Source: Colivivens sp964452915
Lineage (GTDB): Bacteria > Bacteroidota > Bacteroidia > Bacteroidales > Bacteroidaceae
Assembly: GCA_964452915.1 (NCBI GenBank)
Contig: CAYVNW010000011.1
Span: forward strand, 1-62,825
DNA length: 62,825 nt
Direction: 5' to 3'
The position numbers and the translations under genes are program-made. Positions 44,039 to 53,214 of this stretch are shown one piece after another. Under the pieces are notes generated by a model. The model saw only the letters and a program-made list of their open reading frames with translations, was not told the DNA's origin and did not search any database. Position 1 is the first letter of the stretch, and the number at the start of each line of letters is the position of its first letter.

Positions 44039-45889
44039 TTATTCAAAAGTCCAGCCTCTGAAGGTCTGCCCTTTTTTAAAGTCGGAACCAAAGTAGCATC
44101 CCAGCTCTGAAGGCTGGTTGTATGCTACGTTTTGTGTTGCCACACTGATACGGTATGGTATGTCCTGCATGAATGTGTAGAAGCGGTACTGTGTCGGTAT
44201 GTCGGTCAGGTAGATGCGTAATTCGTCGCTTCTGCGTGTACGTACAATGAGTTCCTCGCGCCAGTCGCCCAAGATATCGGCTTCAAGACAAGGATTGCTT
44301 TTCGATCCGTTGTTGAATGAGCATTCGTTGTTGACATCGAGCAGCACGAACACATTTTCCTCTGCCGGATTGTACTTGGATATTCTTCCGCCGTCGAGCA
44401 ACTCACGGTTCAAATCACCGTCCCACCATATTGCGAAGTTAACCGGAACACGTGCATTGCTAACCAGCTCTCCTTTCACATTGCGGATTCCACCAGAGGC
44501 TGACGACCACATTTCTGCTCCCCAATTGGTCGGGTCGATGTCGGCGGCCATGCCGCGTCCGACGTCGCTGTTCGCTTTTATTTGAAATATAATCTCACCT
44601 GTAGCGGCATCACGGAATGTAGATCCGTCGTGCCTGTTCTCATGTACATCCCATACCTGCAGTTTCTCGCTGTCGGGATAGAATCCGAACATGTGAAGGG
44701 CATCACCATGTCCGAGACCGGTGTTGTACAGTCCCTTGCCATTATCATCCACACACATCGAGCCGTAAACAATCTCGTCTTTACCGTCACCGTCGACATC
44801 ACCGACACGCAAGTTGTGGTTGCCTTGGCCTCCCCATTTCTGCCATCCGTTGTTCTGTGAGTCAAATGCCCAGCGTTGCTTCAACTGCTTGCCGTCCCAA
44901 TCCCATGCAGTGAGTGTGGTACGGGCATAATAACCGCGGCACATGACGACGCTTGCATGTTTCCCGTCCAAGTAGGCGACACATGCAAGATAGCGTTCGC
45001 TACGGTTTCCGTAGTTGTCGCCCCAATCACCTGAGTCGCGTTTCGGAACATAGTCAACCGTACACAGGTTTTCGCCTGTCTCACCACTAAACACTGTGAG
45101 GAATTCGTTACCTGTCATGATTCGTCCAAGACGGCCTGTGTGTGACACGTAGTCGGCATTTTTGTCTCCTATCACCTTTCCTTTACCATCGATAGTGCCG
45201 TCACTTGTTTTCATAACGACTTCCGCCTTGCCGTCGCCGTCAAGGTCATACACCATGAACTGAGTGTAGTGCGCTCCGGCGCATATGTTTTTACCGAGGT
45301 CAATTCTCCACAGACGTGTACCATTTAGCTTGTAACAATCGAACAATACATTGCCAGTATAACCGTCGTGAGCATTGTCGTGTGAGTTTGATGGGTCCCA
45401 TTTCAAGATTATCTCATATTCACCGTCTCCGTCAACATCGCCAACAGAACAGTCGTTCGCGCTGTAGCGGTAATCATATCCGTCGGGAGTAGTTCCGTCA
45501 GAAGGCACTTGGAGGGGAATGCTCAGATATCCGTTATGGGTAGATTCGTTCAATCTGTATTTGCCGTCTTTTCTGTGCGACTCTTTATTGCCATCCACGG
45601 TACGTACTTCGAACTCGGCACCGCCGGTCTCCGCTATCTTCATGAATGTAGGTCCGTTGAGAGGCTCCTTGTTCAGTAATGTGCCATTTCTGTATACATT
45701 GAATGATGTTGTAGGCAAGTCTTCATCGAGGTATCGCCACGATATGCAAACGCTGTCACCTTTTGCTGTCTTGTAGGCTACAAGTCCGCGGTTGAGGTTC
45801 TCACGCTGCATATTGGTAATATCATAGTGTGACTGGCTCCATCCGTTGATTGCCAACCCCATTAACGTCAATAATATTAGTCGTCTCAT
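44039..45889 (-). CDS. Rhamnogalacturonan lyase, polysaccharide lyase family 11
   Basis: 616 aa with a signal peptide (MRRLILLTLMGLAINGWSQ). An N-terminal beta domain (VCISWRYLDEDLPTTSFNVYRNG) precedes an eight-bladed propeller with many calcium-binding DxDGDG repeats (GDVDGDGEYEIILKW, YDLDGDGKAEVVMKT, GDVDGDGKDEIVYG, LGDWREELIVR). This is the PL11 layout (YesW/YesX type). It cleaves the rhamnogalacturonan I backbone by beta-elimination, yielding unsaturated galacturonosyl oligosaccharides. No SusC/D pair is in the window, so it is an isolated pectinolytic gene. Confidence 0.93.
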   Translation of the reverse strand: MRRLILLTLMGLAINGWSQSHYDITNMQRENLNRGLVAYKTAKGDSVCISWRYLDEDLPTTSFNVYRNGTLLNKEPLNGPTFMKIAETGGAEFEVRTVDGNKESHRKDGKYRLNESTHNGYLSIPLQVPSDGTTPDGYDYRYSANDCSVGDVDGDGEYEIILKWDPSNSHDNAHDGYTGNVLFDCYKLNGTRLWRIDLGKNICAGAHYTQFMVYDLDGDGKAEVVMKTSDGTIDGKGKVIGDKNADYVSHTGRLGRIMTGNEFLTVFSGETGENLCTVDYVPKRDSGDWGDNYGNRSERYLACVAYLDGKHASVVMCRGYYARTTLTAWDWDGKQLKQRWAFDSQNNGWQKWGGQGNHNLRVGDVDGDGKDEIVYGSMCVDDNGKGLYNTGLGHGDALHMFGFYPDSEKLQVWDVHENRHDGSTFRDAATGEIIFQIKANSDVGRGMAADIDPTNWGAEMWSSASGGIRNVKGELVSNARVPVNFAIWWDGDLNRELLDGGRISKYNPAEENVFVLLDVNNECSFNNGSKSNPCLEADILGDWREELIVRTRRSDELRIYLTDIPTQYRFYTFMQDIPYRISVATQNVAYNQPSELGCYFGSDFKKGQTFRGWTFE

Positions 45890-45946
45890 AATCGTTAGGT
45901 ATGTTTGTTCACATTTGCCGGCCGGCCGATGGTCTGGACGGCAGTT

Positions 45947-46414
45947 TTAGAATGTTTTTGAGTAGTTGGCTACCCATTGGTCCGCATTATTGTAGTATCC
46001 GTACAGGCTTAAGTATACAGTGAAGTTGTTGAGTGAGTCTATGTTGATTATGTCACCATACTGGCTGTACAATGTGGACCGTACGAGTGATGACGTTGCG
46101 GTTACCAACATGTCGCTGTATGTCTGTATTGCCTGCATGTTGCACGCTGTGATAGCCGATGATATGCTGCTGTCGTCAGTTTTGCCTTTTTCTTGGAACA
46201 AGGAGCTGTCACCTGTTAATGGTATTTTTTTTGATGCCAACACCTTTGTTATATACTTCCCATACACAGTGTCGTTAATGTCGGAGAATACCACACTGTC
46301 ACAACGCCCGTAATAAGAAACCGTTGCATATGAGTCGTCGTTAGTGTCAACTGAGCAGGCACCGAATACGGCCGTGCCACAAATAAGGGCTAAAGCCCAT
46401 ACTAATCTTTTCAT
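45947..46414 (-). CDS. Hypothetical lipoprotein
   Basis: 155 aa. The lipobox cysteine is in AVFGACSVD (about 20). The mature part is Ser/Thr/Asp/Tyr-rich with VVFSDINDTVYGKYITKVL and a C-terminal FTVYLSLYGYYNNADQWV. I do not recognise the family. It has its own -7 box and is transcribed towards the PL11 gene, with a 57-nt gap, so read-through is possible. Confidence 0.7.
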   Translation of the reverse strand: MKRLVWALALICGTAVFGACSVDTNDDSYATVSYYGRCDSVVFSDINDTVYGKYITKVLASKKIPLTGDSSLFQEKGKTDDSSISSAITACNMQAIQTYSDMLVTATSSLVRSTLYSQYGDIINIDSLNNFTVYLSLYGYYNNADQWVANYSKTF

Positions 46415-46458
46415 ATTATTTTATTGTAATTATATCTGCAATTAATCGTTTGGTGCTA

Positions 46459-46466
46459 CAAAGGTA
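46459..46466 (-). promoter_or_regulatory. -7 box for the hypothetical lipoprotein
   Basis: Minus-strand TACCTTTG, 44 nt upstream of the ATG at 46414. Confidence 0.55.
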
Positions 46467-46636
46467 GCAAATTCTTCGTAATCAATCATCGACATTTTTC
46501 ATAAAAAGCGTGCTGTTAATAATCGATAGGGATTATTAAGCATAGTAAAGCAATGAAGTTCGGCGAATAAGAACAAAATGGTGTGCCAGAAGTCCTGTAC
46601 ACACCATAATTTATTATAGCCTAATAATATTATGAA

Positions 46637-47416
46637 CTACAGTTCCGAGGCTTCTATCGTAATTGTGCATTCGTCGCTGGTTTGGTTGCCAATATATCTG
46701 TAGCCAATTCCTTTTCCGGCATTCTTGCACATTTGTATGAATAATGTATTTGCAGGGTCGTCGGTGGTTAGTGTCTGCTTTAGTGAAGCTTTGCCTTCTT
46801 CAGCTCCTGCCTGTATGTCCTCGACCGAAACAATACTTTCGTCTACGGAACAATTATAGATCACATAGTCGCCTTCAATAACGAGATCGGTAATCGTTAT
46901 CCCGTTGCCTGCCTCCATTGGCATTTGCGCATTAGTCACTTCAACCTCTTTTTCAAGAACAGCGTTGGGGTCAGTATCATCGTTTGCCGTTTCCTTTGCT
47001 TTGGCAAGTTCCTCGCTTGTAAGCGTGACCGACACGGTTTTTCCCGACTCAATGCCTGTATACTGTAAAGTGAGTCCGGCTCCTGCCTCTTCCATATCAG
47101 CGAGCAGATTCTTTGTACCTCCTTTTTCAGAATTTGTAAACATTGTCAGTGCGGTTTGTCTCATTAAGTCAGGGTTTGCTTGAAGCGCATCGATATTCAC
47201 AATATCCTCGTTAACATTATACGACATGATTACGTTTCCGTCCTTATATTCGAAACTTGTCATCTCACCGACAGTTCCCATGTCGATAGGGCATTCCTCG
47301 TTCATCTCCTCAACGGCTCTCTTCAGTTTTGAATCTTTCTGGCATGAGCATATCATTACCACAGCCAAACATATAATGATAAGTGGATTTACTCTCATCA
47401 GATTAGTCCTTTTCAT
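46637..47416 (-). CDS. Lipoprotein with two tandem related domains
   Basis: 259 aa. Lipobox cysteine in VVMICSC (about 25). The mature protein consists of two similar halves of about 100 residues: MSYNVNEDIVNIDALQAN aligns with YNCSVDESIVSVEDIQAG, and GAGLTLQYTGIESGKTVSVTLTSEEL with GKGIGYRYIGNQTSDECTITIEASEL. The halves therefore arose by internal duplication. The function is unknown; it is a periplasmic or envelope-anchored protein. It is followed by a 222-nt intergenic space. Confidence 0.75.
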   Translation of the reverse strand: MKRTNLMRVNPLIIICLAVVMICSCQKDSKLKRAVEEMNEECPIDMGTVGEMTSFEYKDGNVIMSYNVNEDIVNIDALQANPDLMRQTALTMFTNSEKGGTKNLLADMEEAGAGLTLQYTGIESGKTVSVTLTSEELAKAKETANDDTDPNAVLEKEVEVTNAQMPMEAGNGITITDLVIEGDYVIYNCSVDESIVSVEDIQAGAEEGKASLKQTLTTDDPANTLFIQMCKNAGKGIGYRYIGNQTSDECTITIEASEL

Positions 47417-47473
47417 AATTTATTCTTGCTGTTTTATTATGTATTATCTTATTCTGTTTGCAATTTCAATCCT

Positions 47474-47869
47474 TTAATATCTAACATTCAGCATAGATAC
47501 CATTGAGATAATATTCGATATTATAAAGTATAGTATCAATATACCGGTCGATATCAATCCGATAACCCTCAACGATGCTTTTTTAATTGCTAAAGGTATA
47601 AGTATATAGCTGAAACATATGCACAGATGTGTCAATGTCGTTATTATAATCACAGGAGCAGAAAAGGTTAAACTGAACGTTGTACCGATTAAATGCAGAA
47701 TAAGCAGTAATACATTTCCTGTAATCGAAACTCCAATAAACGTAAGTAGGAATGTGTCTGGTGTCAGCCATTTTCCTTTTCCTGTAGCTGCGGGGGTCAA
47801 GTCTGCCCCGCACTGAGAGCAGTATTTAGCACCCTCAGCATTCTCTGTTTGACAATTAGGACAAGTCAT
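47474..47869 (-). CDS. Zinc-ribbon membrane protein
   Basis: 131 aa. The N-terminal zinc ribbon has CPNC (3-6) and CSQC (17-20). Three membrane helices follow (about 38-63, 69-92, 98-125). Such zinc_ribbon-plus-membrane proteins are common and of unknown function. It is 57 nt upstream of the duplicated lipoprotein gene and may share a transcript with it. Confidence 0.8.
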   Translation of the reverse strand: MTCPNCQTENAEGAKYCSQCGADLTPAATGKGKWLTPDTFLLTFIGVSITGNVLLLILHLIGTTFSLTFSAPVIIITTLTHLCICFSYILIPLAIKKASLRVIGLISTGILILYFIISNIISMVSMLNVRY

Positions 47870-47917
47870 ATCGTTAGTCTTTATATTTATAATATGTTAT
47901 TAATCGATTTTATCTTG

Positions 47918-47925
47918 CAAAGATA
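47918..47925 (-). promoter_or_regulatory. -7 box for the zinc-ribbon gene
   Basis: Minus-strand TATCTTTG, 48 nt upstream of the ATG. A CAA at 47942-47944 (TTG on the minus strand) gives a short 16-nt spacer. Confidence 0.5.
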
Positions 47926-48122
47926 ATAAAAATTTTCATGTCAAGATTGTCTTAAGAAAAAATACAATGAGAATTATTAAGAATCGAAATGCAAAGTTTG
48001 GTCTACGTGGATAATAATATACAATGTGTAGTATCAAATATCACGATAATAGGATATAAGGCACTTGCACCCTAATACATGCTAAAGTTTAGTGACATAA
48101 AACAAAATAATCCGTAAATAAT

Positions 48123-48153
48123 TTTGTGCTTACGGTAGTTTGTACTATCTTTG
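48123..48153 (+). promoter_or_regulatory. Promoter of the GT2-pyrC run
   Basis: TTTG (48123-48126), a 19-nt spacer and TATCTTTG (48146-48153), with the ATG at 48179. It is one of the best promoter matches in the window. Confidence 0.7.
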
Positions 48154-48178
48154 CAGACAAAGAGCAATAACGACTATT

Positions 48179-48928
48179 ATGAACACGAGTGACAGTATAG
48201 TAATCATTCCGACATATAATGAAAAGGAGAATATCGAACGAATCATTCGTGCAATCTTCGCACTTGAGAAACAGTTCAATATCCTTGTCATCGATGATAA
48301 TTCGCCTGATGGAACAGTCTCGATTGTAAAGAGCCTGATGAGCGATGAGTTTCGTGGCAGCCTTTTCCTGATGGAACGTGCCGGCAAATTGGGGTTGGGT
48401 ACGGCATACATTGCAGGTTTCAAGTGGAGTCTGGAACGAAAGTATGACTATATATTTGAGATGGATGCCGATTTCTCACATGCACCGTCTGATCTGCCGC
48501 GACTTTATTCCGCATGCGCCGATGACGGCTATGATATAGCCATAGGTTCACGCTATGTGTCGGGAGTGAACGTAGTCAATTGGCCTATGGGACGTGTTCT
48601 TATGTCGTACTTCGCTTCGAAATATGTACGTTTCGTTACAGGACTTAACATCTGTGACACAACAGCCGGATTCGTATGCTATCGCAGGCGGGTGTTGGAA
48701 ACCATAGACTTAGATGCCGTCAGGTTCAAAGGTTATGCTTTCCAGATTGAAATGAAATACACTGCATATAAATGTGGGTTTAAGATAAAAGAAGTTCCAG
48801 TAATTTTTGTAAACAGGGTAGAAGGTACATCAAAAATGAGTGGAGGCATATTCAGTGAGGCACTGCTCGGGGTCATTCGTCTCCGTCTCGACGGATGGTT
48901 CAAGAAATACCCTAAACCTAAGGATTAG
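48179..48928 (+). CDS. Polyprenol-phosphate glycosyltransferase (GT2, DPM1-like)
   Basis: 249 aa from the ATG at 48179. GT2 motifs: IIPTYNEKENIERII, VIDDNSPDGT, FEMDADFSHAPSDL (DxD) and YRRRVLETIDLDAVRFKGYAFQIEMKY. It lacks C-terminal membrane helices, like soluble dolichol-phosphate mannose synthases. It probably charges undecaprenyl or polyprenyl phosphate with a hexose for extracytoplasmic glycosylation. The next gene, pyrC, starts 9 nt after its stop. Confidence 0.88.
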   Translation: MNTSDSIVIIPTYNEKENIERIIRAIFALEKQFNILVIDDNSPDGTVSIVKSLMSDEFRGSLFLMERAGKLGLGTAYIAGFKWSLERKYDYIFEMDADFSHAPSDLPRLYSACADDGYDIAIGSRYVSGVNVVNWPMGRVLMSYFASKYVRFVTGLNICDTTAGFVCYRRRVLETIDLDAVRFKGYAFQIEMKYTAYKCGFKIKEVPVIFVNRVEGTSKMSGGIFSEALLGVIRLRLDGWFKKYPKPKD

Positions 48929-48937
48929 CCAGGAGAT

Positions 48938-50278
48938 ATGAGAATTGTAATAAGCGGAGCGACAATTGTAAATGAAGAGAGACAATTTCTCGGCTCTGTA
49001 ATTGTAGAAGATGAGTATATATCGGACATTATTGAGGGAGAGATATTACAGCCTGAAGGCGATGACAACTTCATTGATGCCCGAGGGCTTTATTTGTTTC
49101 CAGGTGTGATAGACGACCATGTACATTTTCGTGAACCAGGATACGAATACAAAGCGGATATCTCTTCGGAAAGCCGCACGGCTGCCGCAGGTGGTGTCAC
49201 TTCGTATATGGAGATGCCTAATACAAATCCACCAACTACTACACTTGAGCGGTTGGAGGAAAAATTTGAATTGGGCCGCAAGAAGAGCCGTGTGAACTAT
49301 TCGTTCTATTTTGGTGCTACAAATGATAATGTGGATCTGCTACAGCAACTTGACCCGCATCGTGTACCGGGAGTGAAGGTGTTCATGGGTTCGAGTACGG
49401 GAGGATTGCTGGTCGATGATGACAATGCCATGTGGAGAATATTCGAGAAATCTCCGCTGCGTATTGTGGCACACTGTGAGGACAACTCTATCATCGAAAG
49501 TAATATACAGCGGTTTAAGAAACAGTATAAAGGACAGAATGATTTCCCAGTGCGTTATCATTCGCGCATACGTAATGTGGAGGCTTGTTTCGCGGCATCG
49601 TCAAAGGCAGTGAGGATAGCAAAAGGCACAGGGGCACGGTTGCATATAGCCCATGTGTCGACAGCCCGTGAACTCACCCTGTTGGAGAAAAAGCCTCTTG
49701 AGGAAAAGCAGATAACGGCTGAGGTATGCATAGCGCACCTCATGTTCACAACTGAGGACTATGACATGCTGGGTACGAAAATCAAATGCAACCCGTCGGT
49801 CAAGTCACCGGAAGACCAGGCGGCACTCTTTGAGGGATTGCGCAACGGACTGATTGATGTCGTTGCCACCGATCATGCCCCTCACTTGCTTAACGAGAAG
49901 AAGGGTGGCGCACTGCGTGCCAAGTCGGGTATGCCGCTCATTCAGTTCTCACTCGTAAGTATGTTGGAACTGGCTGACAAAGGTATAATCCCACTTGAAC
50001 ATATACCACAACTGATGAGCCACAATCCTGCTATCTTGTTCAAAATAAGGAAACGTGGCTTTATACGCAAGGGATATTATGCAGACCTTGTGCTTGTCGA
50101 TCCCAATGCAAACTGGCATGTTGGCAAAGGCAGGTATTATACCAAATGCGGATGGACTCCGATGGACAACCGCACATTCAAGTGGAAAGTAGTCAGGACA
50201 ATAGTAAACGGTATTACCGCATATGTGGATGGTATCGTGATCGACGGTGTTCGCGGAAAGGAACTCCAGTTCAATTGA
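48938..50278 (+). CDS. pyrC: Dihydroorotase
   Basis: 446 aa, amidohydrolase fold. Metal ligands: HVHFREPG (HxH), a lysine in GVKVFMGSSTG at the carbamylated-Lys region, IAHVSTA and VATDHAPH. It cyclises carbamoyl aspartate to dihydroorotate. With pyrD and pyrK at 37.5-39.2 kb it supplies three subunits or enzymes of pyrimidine synthesis in this window. Cotranscription with the upstream GT2 gene is likely. Confidence 0.93.
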   Translation: MRIVISGATIVNEERQFLGSVIVEDEYISDIIEGEILQPEGDDNFIDARGLYLFPGVIDDHVHFREPGYEYKADISSESRTAAAGGVTSYMEMPNTNPPTTTLERLEEKFELGRKKSRVNYSFYFGATNDNVDLLQQLDPHRVPGVKVFMGSSTGGLLVDDDNAMWRIFEKSPLRIVAHCEDNSIIESNIQRFKKQYKGQNDFPVRYHSRIRNVEACFAASSKAVRIAKGTGARLHIAHVSTARELTLLEKKPLEEKQITAEVCIAHLMFTTEDYDMLGTKIKCNPSVKSPEDQAALFEGLRNGLIDVVATDHAPHLLNEKKGGALRAKSGMPLIQFSLVSMLELADKGIIPLEHIPQLMSHNPAILFKIRKRGFIRKGYYADLVLVDPNANWHVGKGRYYTKCGWTPMDNRTFKWKVVRTIVNGITAYVDGIVIDGVRGKELQFN

Positions 50279-50353
50279 TATTGTCCTAAATATATAAAAG
50301 ATATAATCTGATCGCATGATGTTACTAATTGTTTTCAGTCAACACAATCCGGC

Positions 50354-51094
50354 ATGATGAAAGGCACATTCACTATTGATGAACTGATGCCGCACATCAG
50401 TTGGGTACATTTCTTTTATACATGGCAGGTTAGTTCCAACAAAGAGGAGGCAAAGAAACTGAAAGAGGAAGCGGAAGCACTCTTGAAGGAAATGAAGGAT
50501 CAGGTCAGCGTAGAATACATGCTGTGTCCGTTCAGTGCCCGCTCATCAGGCGATGATATAATCCTTGCTGATTCTGTCAGGATACCATTCTTGCGTCAAC
50601 AAGTTCAGGGAAACGATGGAAGTTGCCTGTGCTTGAGTGATTATGTGAAAGAGCAAGATGACAAGATTTACATTTTTGCCACTTCTGTAAGACGGCTGGA
50701 TCATTCGGATACAAATGATGACTACAGAAAATTAATGACTGTCACATTGTCTGACCGTCTCGCTGAAGCTGCCGCTGAATTGTTGCAACAAAAAGTGGAG
50801 CACAAGGAAGAACTGCCTCAGTCATCACTGATACGTCCGGCGGTCGGCTATCCGTCGATACCCGATATGTCGGTTAATTTCATAGTCGACGAGTTGTGTG
50901 GTTTTAGCAACATAGGCATTCGGCTGACAGAAAACGGTATGATGATTCCACACTCGTCGGTAAGTGGCTTTATAATACTAAATACAAACGCACGTTACTT
51001 TTCCGTAGGGAAAATCAGTGAGGAGCAGTTGCACGACTATGCACAGCGGCGTGGTTTCACCATTGAGCGGATGAAGAAGTTTGTGAACGTGTAA
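50354..51094 (+). CDS. Stand-alone MetH activation-domain protein
   Basis: 246 aa. The C-terminal half (about 150-225) matches the vitamin B12-dependent methionine synthase activation domain: RPAVGYPSIPDMSVNF and IRLTENGMMIPHSSVSGFI (AdoMet-binding region). The N-terminal half is helical (SNKEEAKKLKEEAEALLKEMKD) with an FSARSSGDDI-like segment. In Bacteroidales this domain is often separate from MetH. It probably helps reactivate the cobalamin of MetH. It lies 75 nt after pyrC. Confidence 0.82.
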   Translation: MMKGTFTIDELMPHISWVHFFYTWQVSSNKEEAKKLKEEAEALLKEMKDQVSVEYMLCPFSARSSGDDIILADSVRIPFLRQQVQGNDGSCLCLSDYVKEQDDKIYIFATSVRRLDHSDTNDDYRKLMTVTLSDRLAEAAAELLQQKVEHKEELPQSSLIRPAVGYPSIPDMSVNFIVDELCGFSNIGIRLTENGMMIPHSSVSGFIILNTNARYFSVGKISEEQLHDYAQRRGFTIERMKKFVNV

Positions 51095-51106
51095 TAATCA
51101 AGTAAG

Positions 51107-52021
51107 ATGAAAAAGACAAGAAAGAAGGTTCTCAAAATAATAGGCGCGATTGTGGCGGTGTTTGTCGTTCTCGTTGCTGTCGGCTATTTTTATGGAAGCA
51201 AACACTATATCGTGAATGAACGCATATTGTATTTCTATGACCTGCCGGAGGAATTCGACGGTTACAGAATACTGCAATTCTCCGACTTTCATGCTTTTGC
51301 CTTTCATTGTGGACATGAGGATGAAGTAGGCAAGATTGTGAACCTCATCAATTCGCAAAAGTGTGACTTGATAGTGTTCACGGGCGATTTGGTTACATTC
51401 CGTGCAAACGAACTTGACGGCTTTGAGGACACATTATCCACTTTGTCGGCTCCTGACGGTGTTATGTCGATAATGGGGAATCACGACTATGCACTTTATA
51501 TGAGAGATTATACAGCCGAACAACGGAAGGCAGATGTGGAGGACTTGCATAAGCGTCAGCACGATATGGGCTGGACATTGTTGCTTAACGACCATCATGT
51601 GATCCGACGGGGAAACGACTCTATAGTCATTGTCGGTATAGAGAACGATGGCAAACCTCCGTTCCCTGAATATGGCGACTTGCATAAGGCAACACAGAAT
51701 GTAGATTCTTCTGCTTTCAAAATATTACTCAGTCACGATCCTACCAGTTGGGACCGTAAGGTTCTGCCTGAGTCTAACATCCCGCTGACCCTGTCGGGAC
51801 ATACCCATGCAGGACAGTTCAAGGTATTCGGCTGGTCTCCCGTCGCTCTCATCTACGACCAGTGGAGTGGGGTGTACGACAACTACAAGTCCCAACCCAA
51901 TGGCGATGTGGTAAAACAAACATTATATGTAAACGAAGGTGTCGGCTGTGTCCCGATTCCTTTCCGAATCGGAGCATGGCCCGAACTGACTGTGTTCACT
52001 CTCAAAAAATTATCTTACTGA
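51107..52021 (+). CDS. Membrane-anchored metallophosphoesterase
   Basis: 304 aa. One N-terminal membrane helix (about 9-29) precedes a calcineurin-like phosphoesterase domain: FSDFHAF (DxH), FTGDLV, MGNHDY, LLSHDP and SGHTHAGQ. This is the YkuE/YaeI-type layout, sometimes linked to lipid A precursor (UDP-diacylglucosamine) hydrolysis. The substrate here is not shown. It starts 12 nt after the MetH-activation gene and is 25 nt before plsC. Confidence 0.87.
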   Translation: MKKTRKKVLKIIGAIVAVFVVLVAVGYFYGSKHYIVNERILYFYDLPEEFDGYRILQFSDFHAFAFHCGHEDEVGKIVNLINSQKCDLIVFTGDLVTFRANELDGFEDTLSTLSAPDGVMSIMGNHDYALYMRDYTAEQRKADVEDLHKRQHDMGWTLLLNDHHVIRRGNDSIVIVGIENDGKPPFPEYGDLHKATQNVDSSAFKILLSHDPTSWDRKVLPESNIPLTLSGHTHAGQFKVFGWSPVALIYDQWSGVYDNYKSQPNGDVVKQTLYVNEGVGCVPIPFRIGAWPELTVFTLKKLSY

Positions 52022-52046
52022 CATTCTACTTTAAATACACTACAAT

Positions 52047-52757
52047 ATGATGTACAAACTCTACACGTTCATTATAGCAATACCGCTTTTTTCCATCATA
52101 ACAGTTCTGGCTGGTATCGGTGCCACTGCGGCTTCACTACTGGGTATTGATGTGCTGGCTCACCGCCATGTGCCGATGTGGTGGGGACGGTTGGGATTGA
52201 AACTGTTCCTCCTTAAGGTTGAGGTGAAAGGGGCAGAGAAGGTCGATCCGAAACAATCGTACATATTCCTGGCAAACCACCAGGGTTACCTTGACATATT
52301 GTTGCTTTATGGATACTTGAAGCATACGTTCAAGTGGATGATGAAGGAGTATCTGAAGAAGATGCCGGTTGTCGGCTGGACGTGTATGATTACCCATCAG
52401 ATATTTGTAGGCGACAGTCTTTCGTCTATCCAGACTGCTATCACCAACGCACGCAAGGCACTGCATAGTGGAATGTCGATGACTATTTTCCCGGAGGGCA
52501 CGCGTACTTATGACGGCAAGTTGGGACCGTTCAAGCGTGGGGCTTTCATGCTGGCAAACGAAATCGGCCTGCCGCTTGTCCCGATCACCATTAATGGTTC
52601 GTTCAAGGCATTCAGTCGTAATGCACACAGCATCACACGTACCACACTGACATTGACCATACACGACCCGATAACGGTGGAGGAACGAAAGGGAAAGAGC
52701 ACAAAGGTGATTATGCAGAATGTGCACGACGTAATTGAAAGTGCATTGGAAGACTAA
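52047..52757 (+). CDS. plsC: 1-acyl-sn-glycerol-3-phosphate acyltransferase
   Basis: 236 aa. One N-terminal membrane helix (about 5-30). Acyltransferase motifs: NHQGYLD (HX4D), FPEGTRTYDG and the LPLVPITINGS block. It transfers a fatty acyl group to lysophosphatidic acid to make phosphatidic acid. It is last in the plus-strand run GT2-pyrC-MetH-act-MPE-plsC. Confidence 0.92.
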   Translation: MMYKLYTFIIAIPLFSIITVLAGIGATAASLLGIDVLAHRHVPMWWGRLGLKLFLLKVEVKGAEKVDPKQSYIFLANHQGYLDILLLYGYLKHTFKWMMKEYLKKMPVVGWTCMITHQIFVGDSLSSIQTAITNARKALHSGMSMTIFPEGTRTYDGKLGPFKRGAFMLANEIGLPLVPITINGSFKAFSRNAHSITRTTLTLTIHDPITVEERKGKSTKVIMQNVHDVIESALED

Positions 52758-52822
52758 CTGCCGGTCGGTGGACTGGACTCGCTCACCTGTCTTATACAAC
52801 TTGATATTAAAGTAAATACAAT

Positions 52823-53214
52823 ATGATCATGAAAATATTTAAAATGCTAATTGGGGCATTGTGCCTCGTTGTTGGAGGAACGCTTATGACGAATGCGCAG
52901 ACTAAAGAGAATGTAACGATCCAGGGCGACCATGGTATGCTCGACGCTGTGGTACAGAAACCTAAGGGTAGGGCGCGCTTATTGTCAGACTGCACAGACT
53001 CTTCCTATCTACGAGACTGCCTTGCAGTATGAAGGTCCGGTGATATTAGTGCATGGTACTGCCGACCGTATTGTCCCTTACACTTATAATGAACGCTATA
53101 AGGCGGGGTATAAGAACGCCAGTCTCGTACTGCTGCCGGGCGTGACCACAGCTTTACATCGGAACAGAGCTATATGCGTGCCGTCTCGTTAGTGAGCGAT
53201 TTCTTACTTAATAA
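52823..53214 (+). pseudogene. Secreted alpha/beta-hydrolase (esterase) remnant
   Basis: The ATG at 52823 opens a signal peptide (IFKMLIGALCLVVGGTLMTNAQ) and the esterase N-terminus ENVTIQGDHGMLDAVVQKPKG. After about 52,970 the frame changes to a C-terminal segment, LPIYETALQYEGPVILVHGTADRIVPYTY (catalytic Asp), then changes again near 53,135 to RDHSFTSEQSYMRAVSLVSDFLLNN (catalytic His), ending at 53214. The middle, including the nucleophile Ser, is missing. An internal deletion and at least one frameshift have thus destroyed the gene. It belongs to the secreted esterase type often found with hemicellulose and pectin genes. Confidence 0.82.

Larger units (their letters stand above)
47870..48178. 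other. Divergent intergenic region with two promoters
   Basis: This 309-nt AT-rich spacer carries the minus-strand box at 47918 and the plus-strand promoter at 48123-48153. No gene or RNA was recognised between them. Confidence 0.6.
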
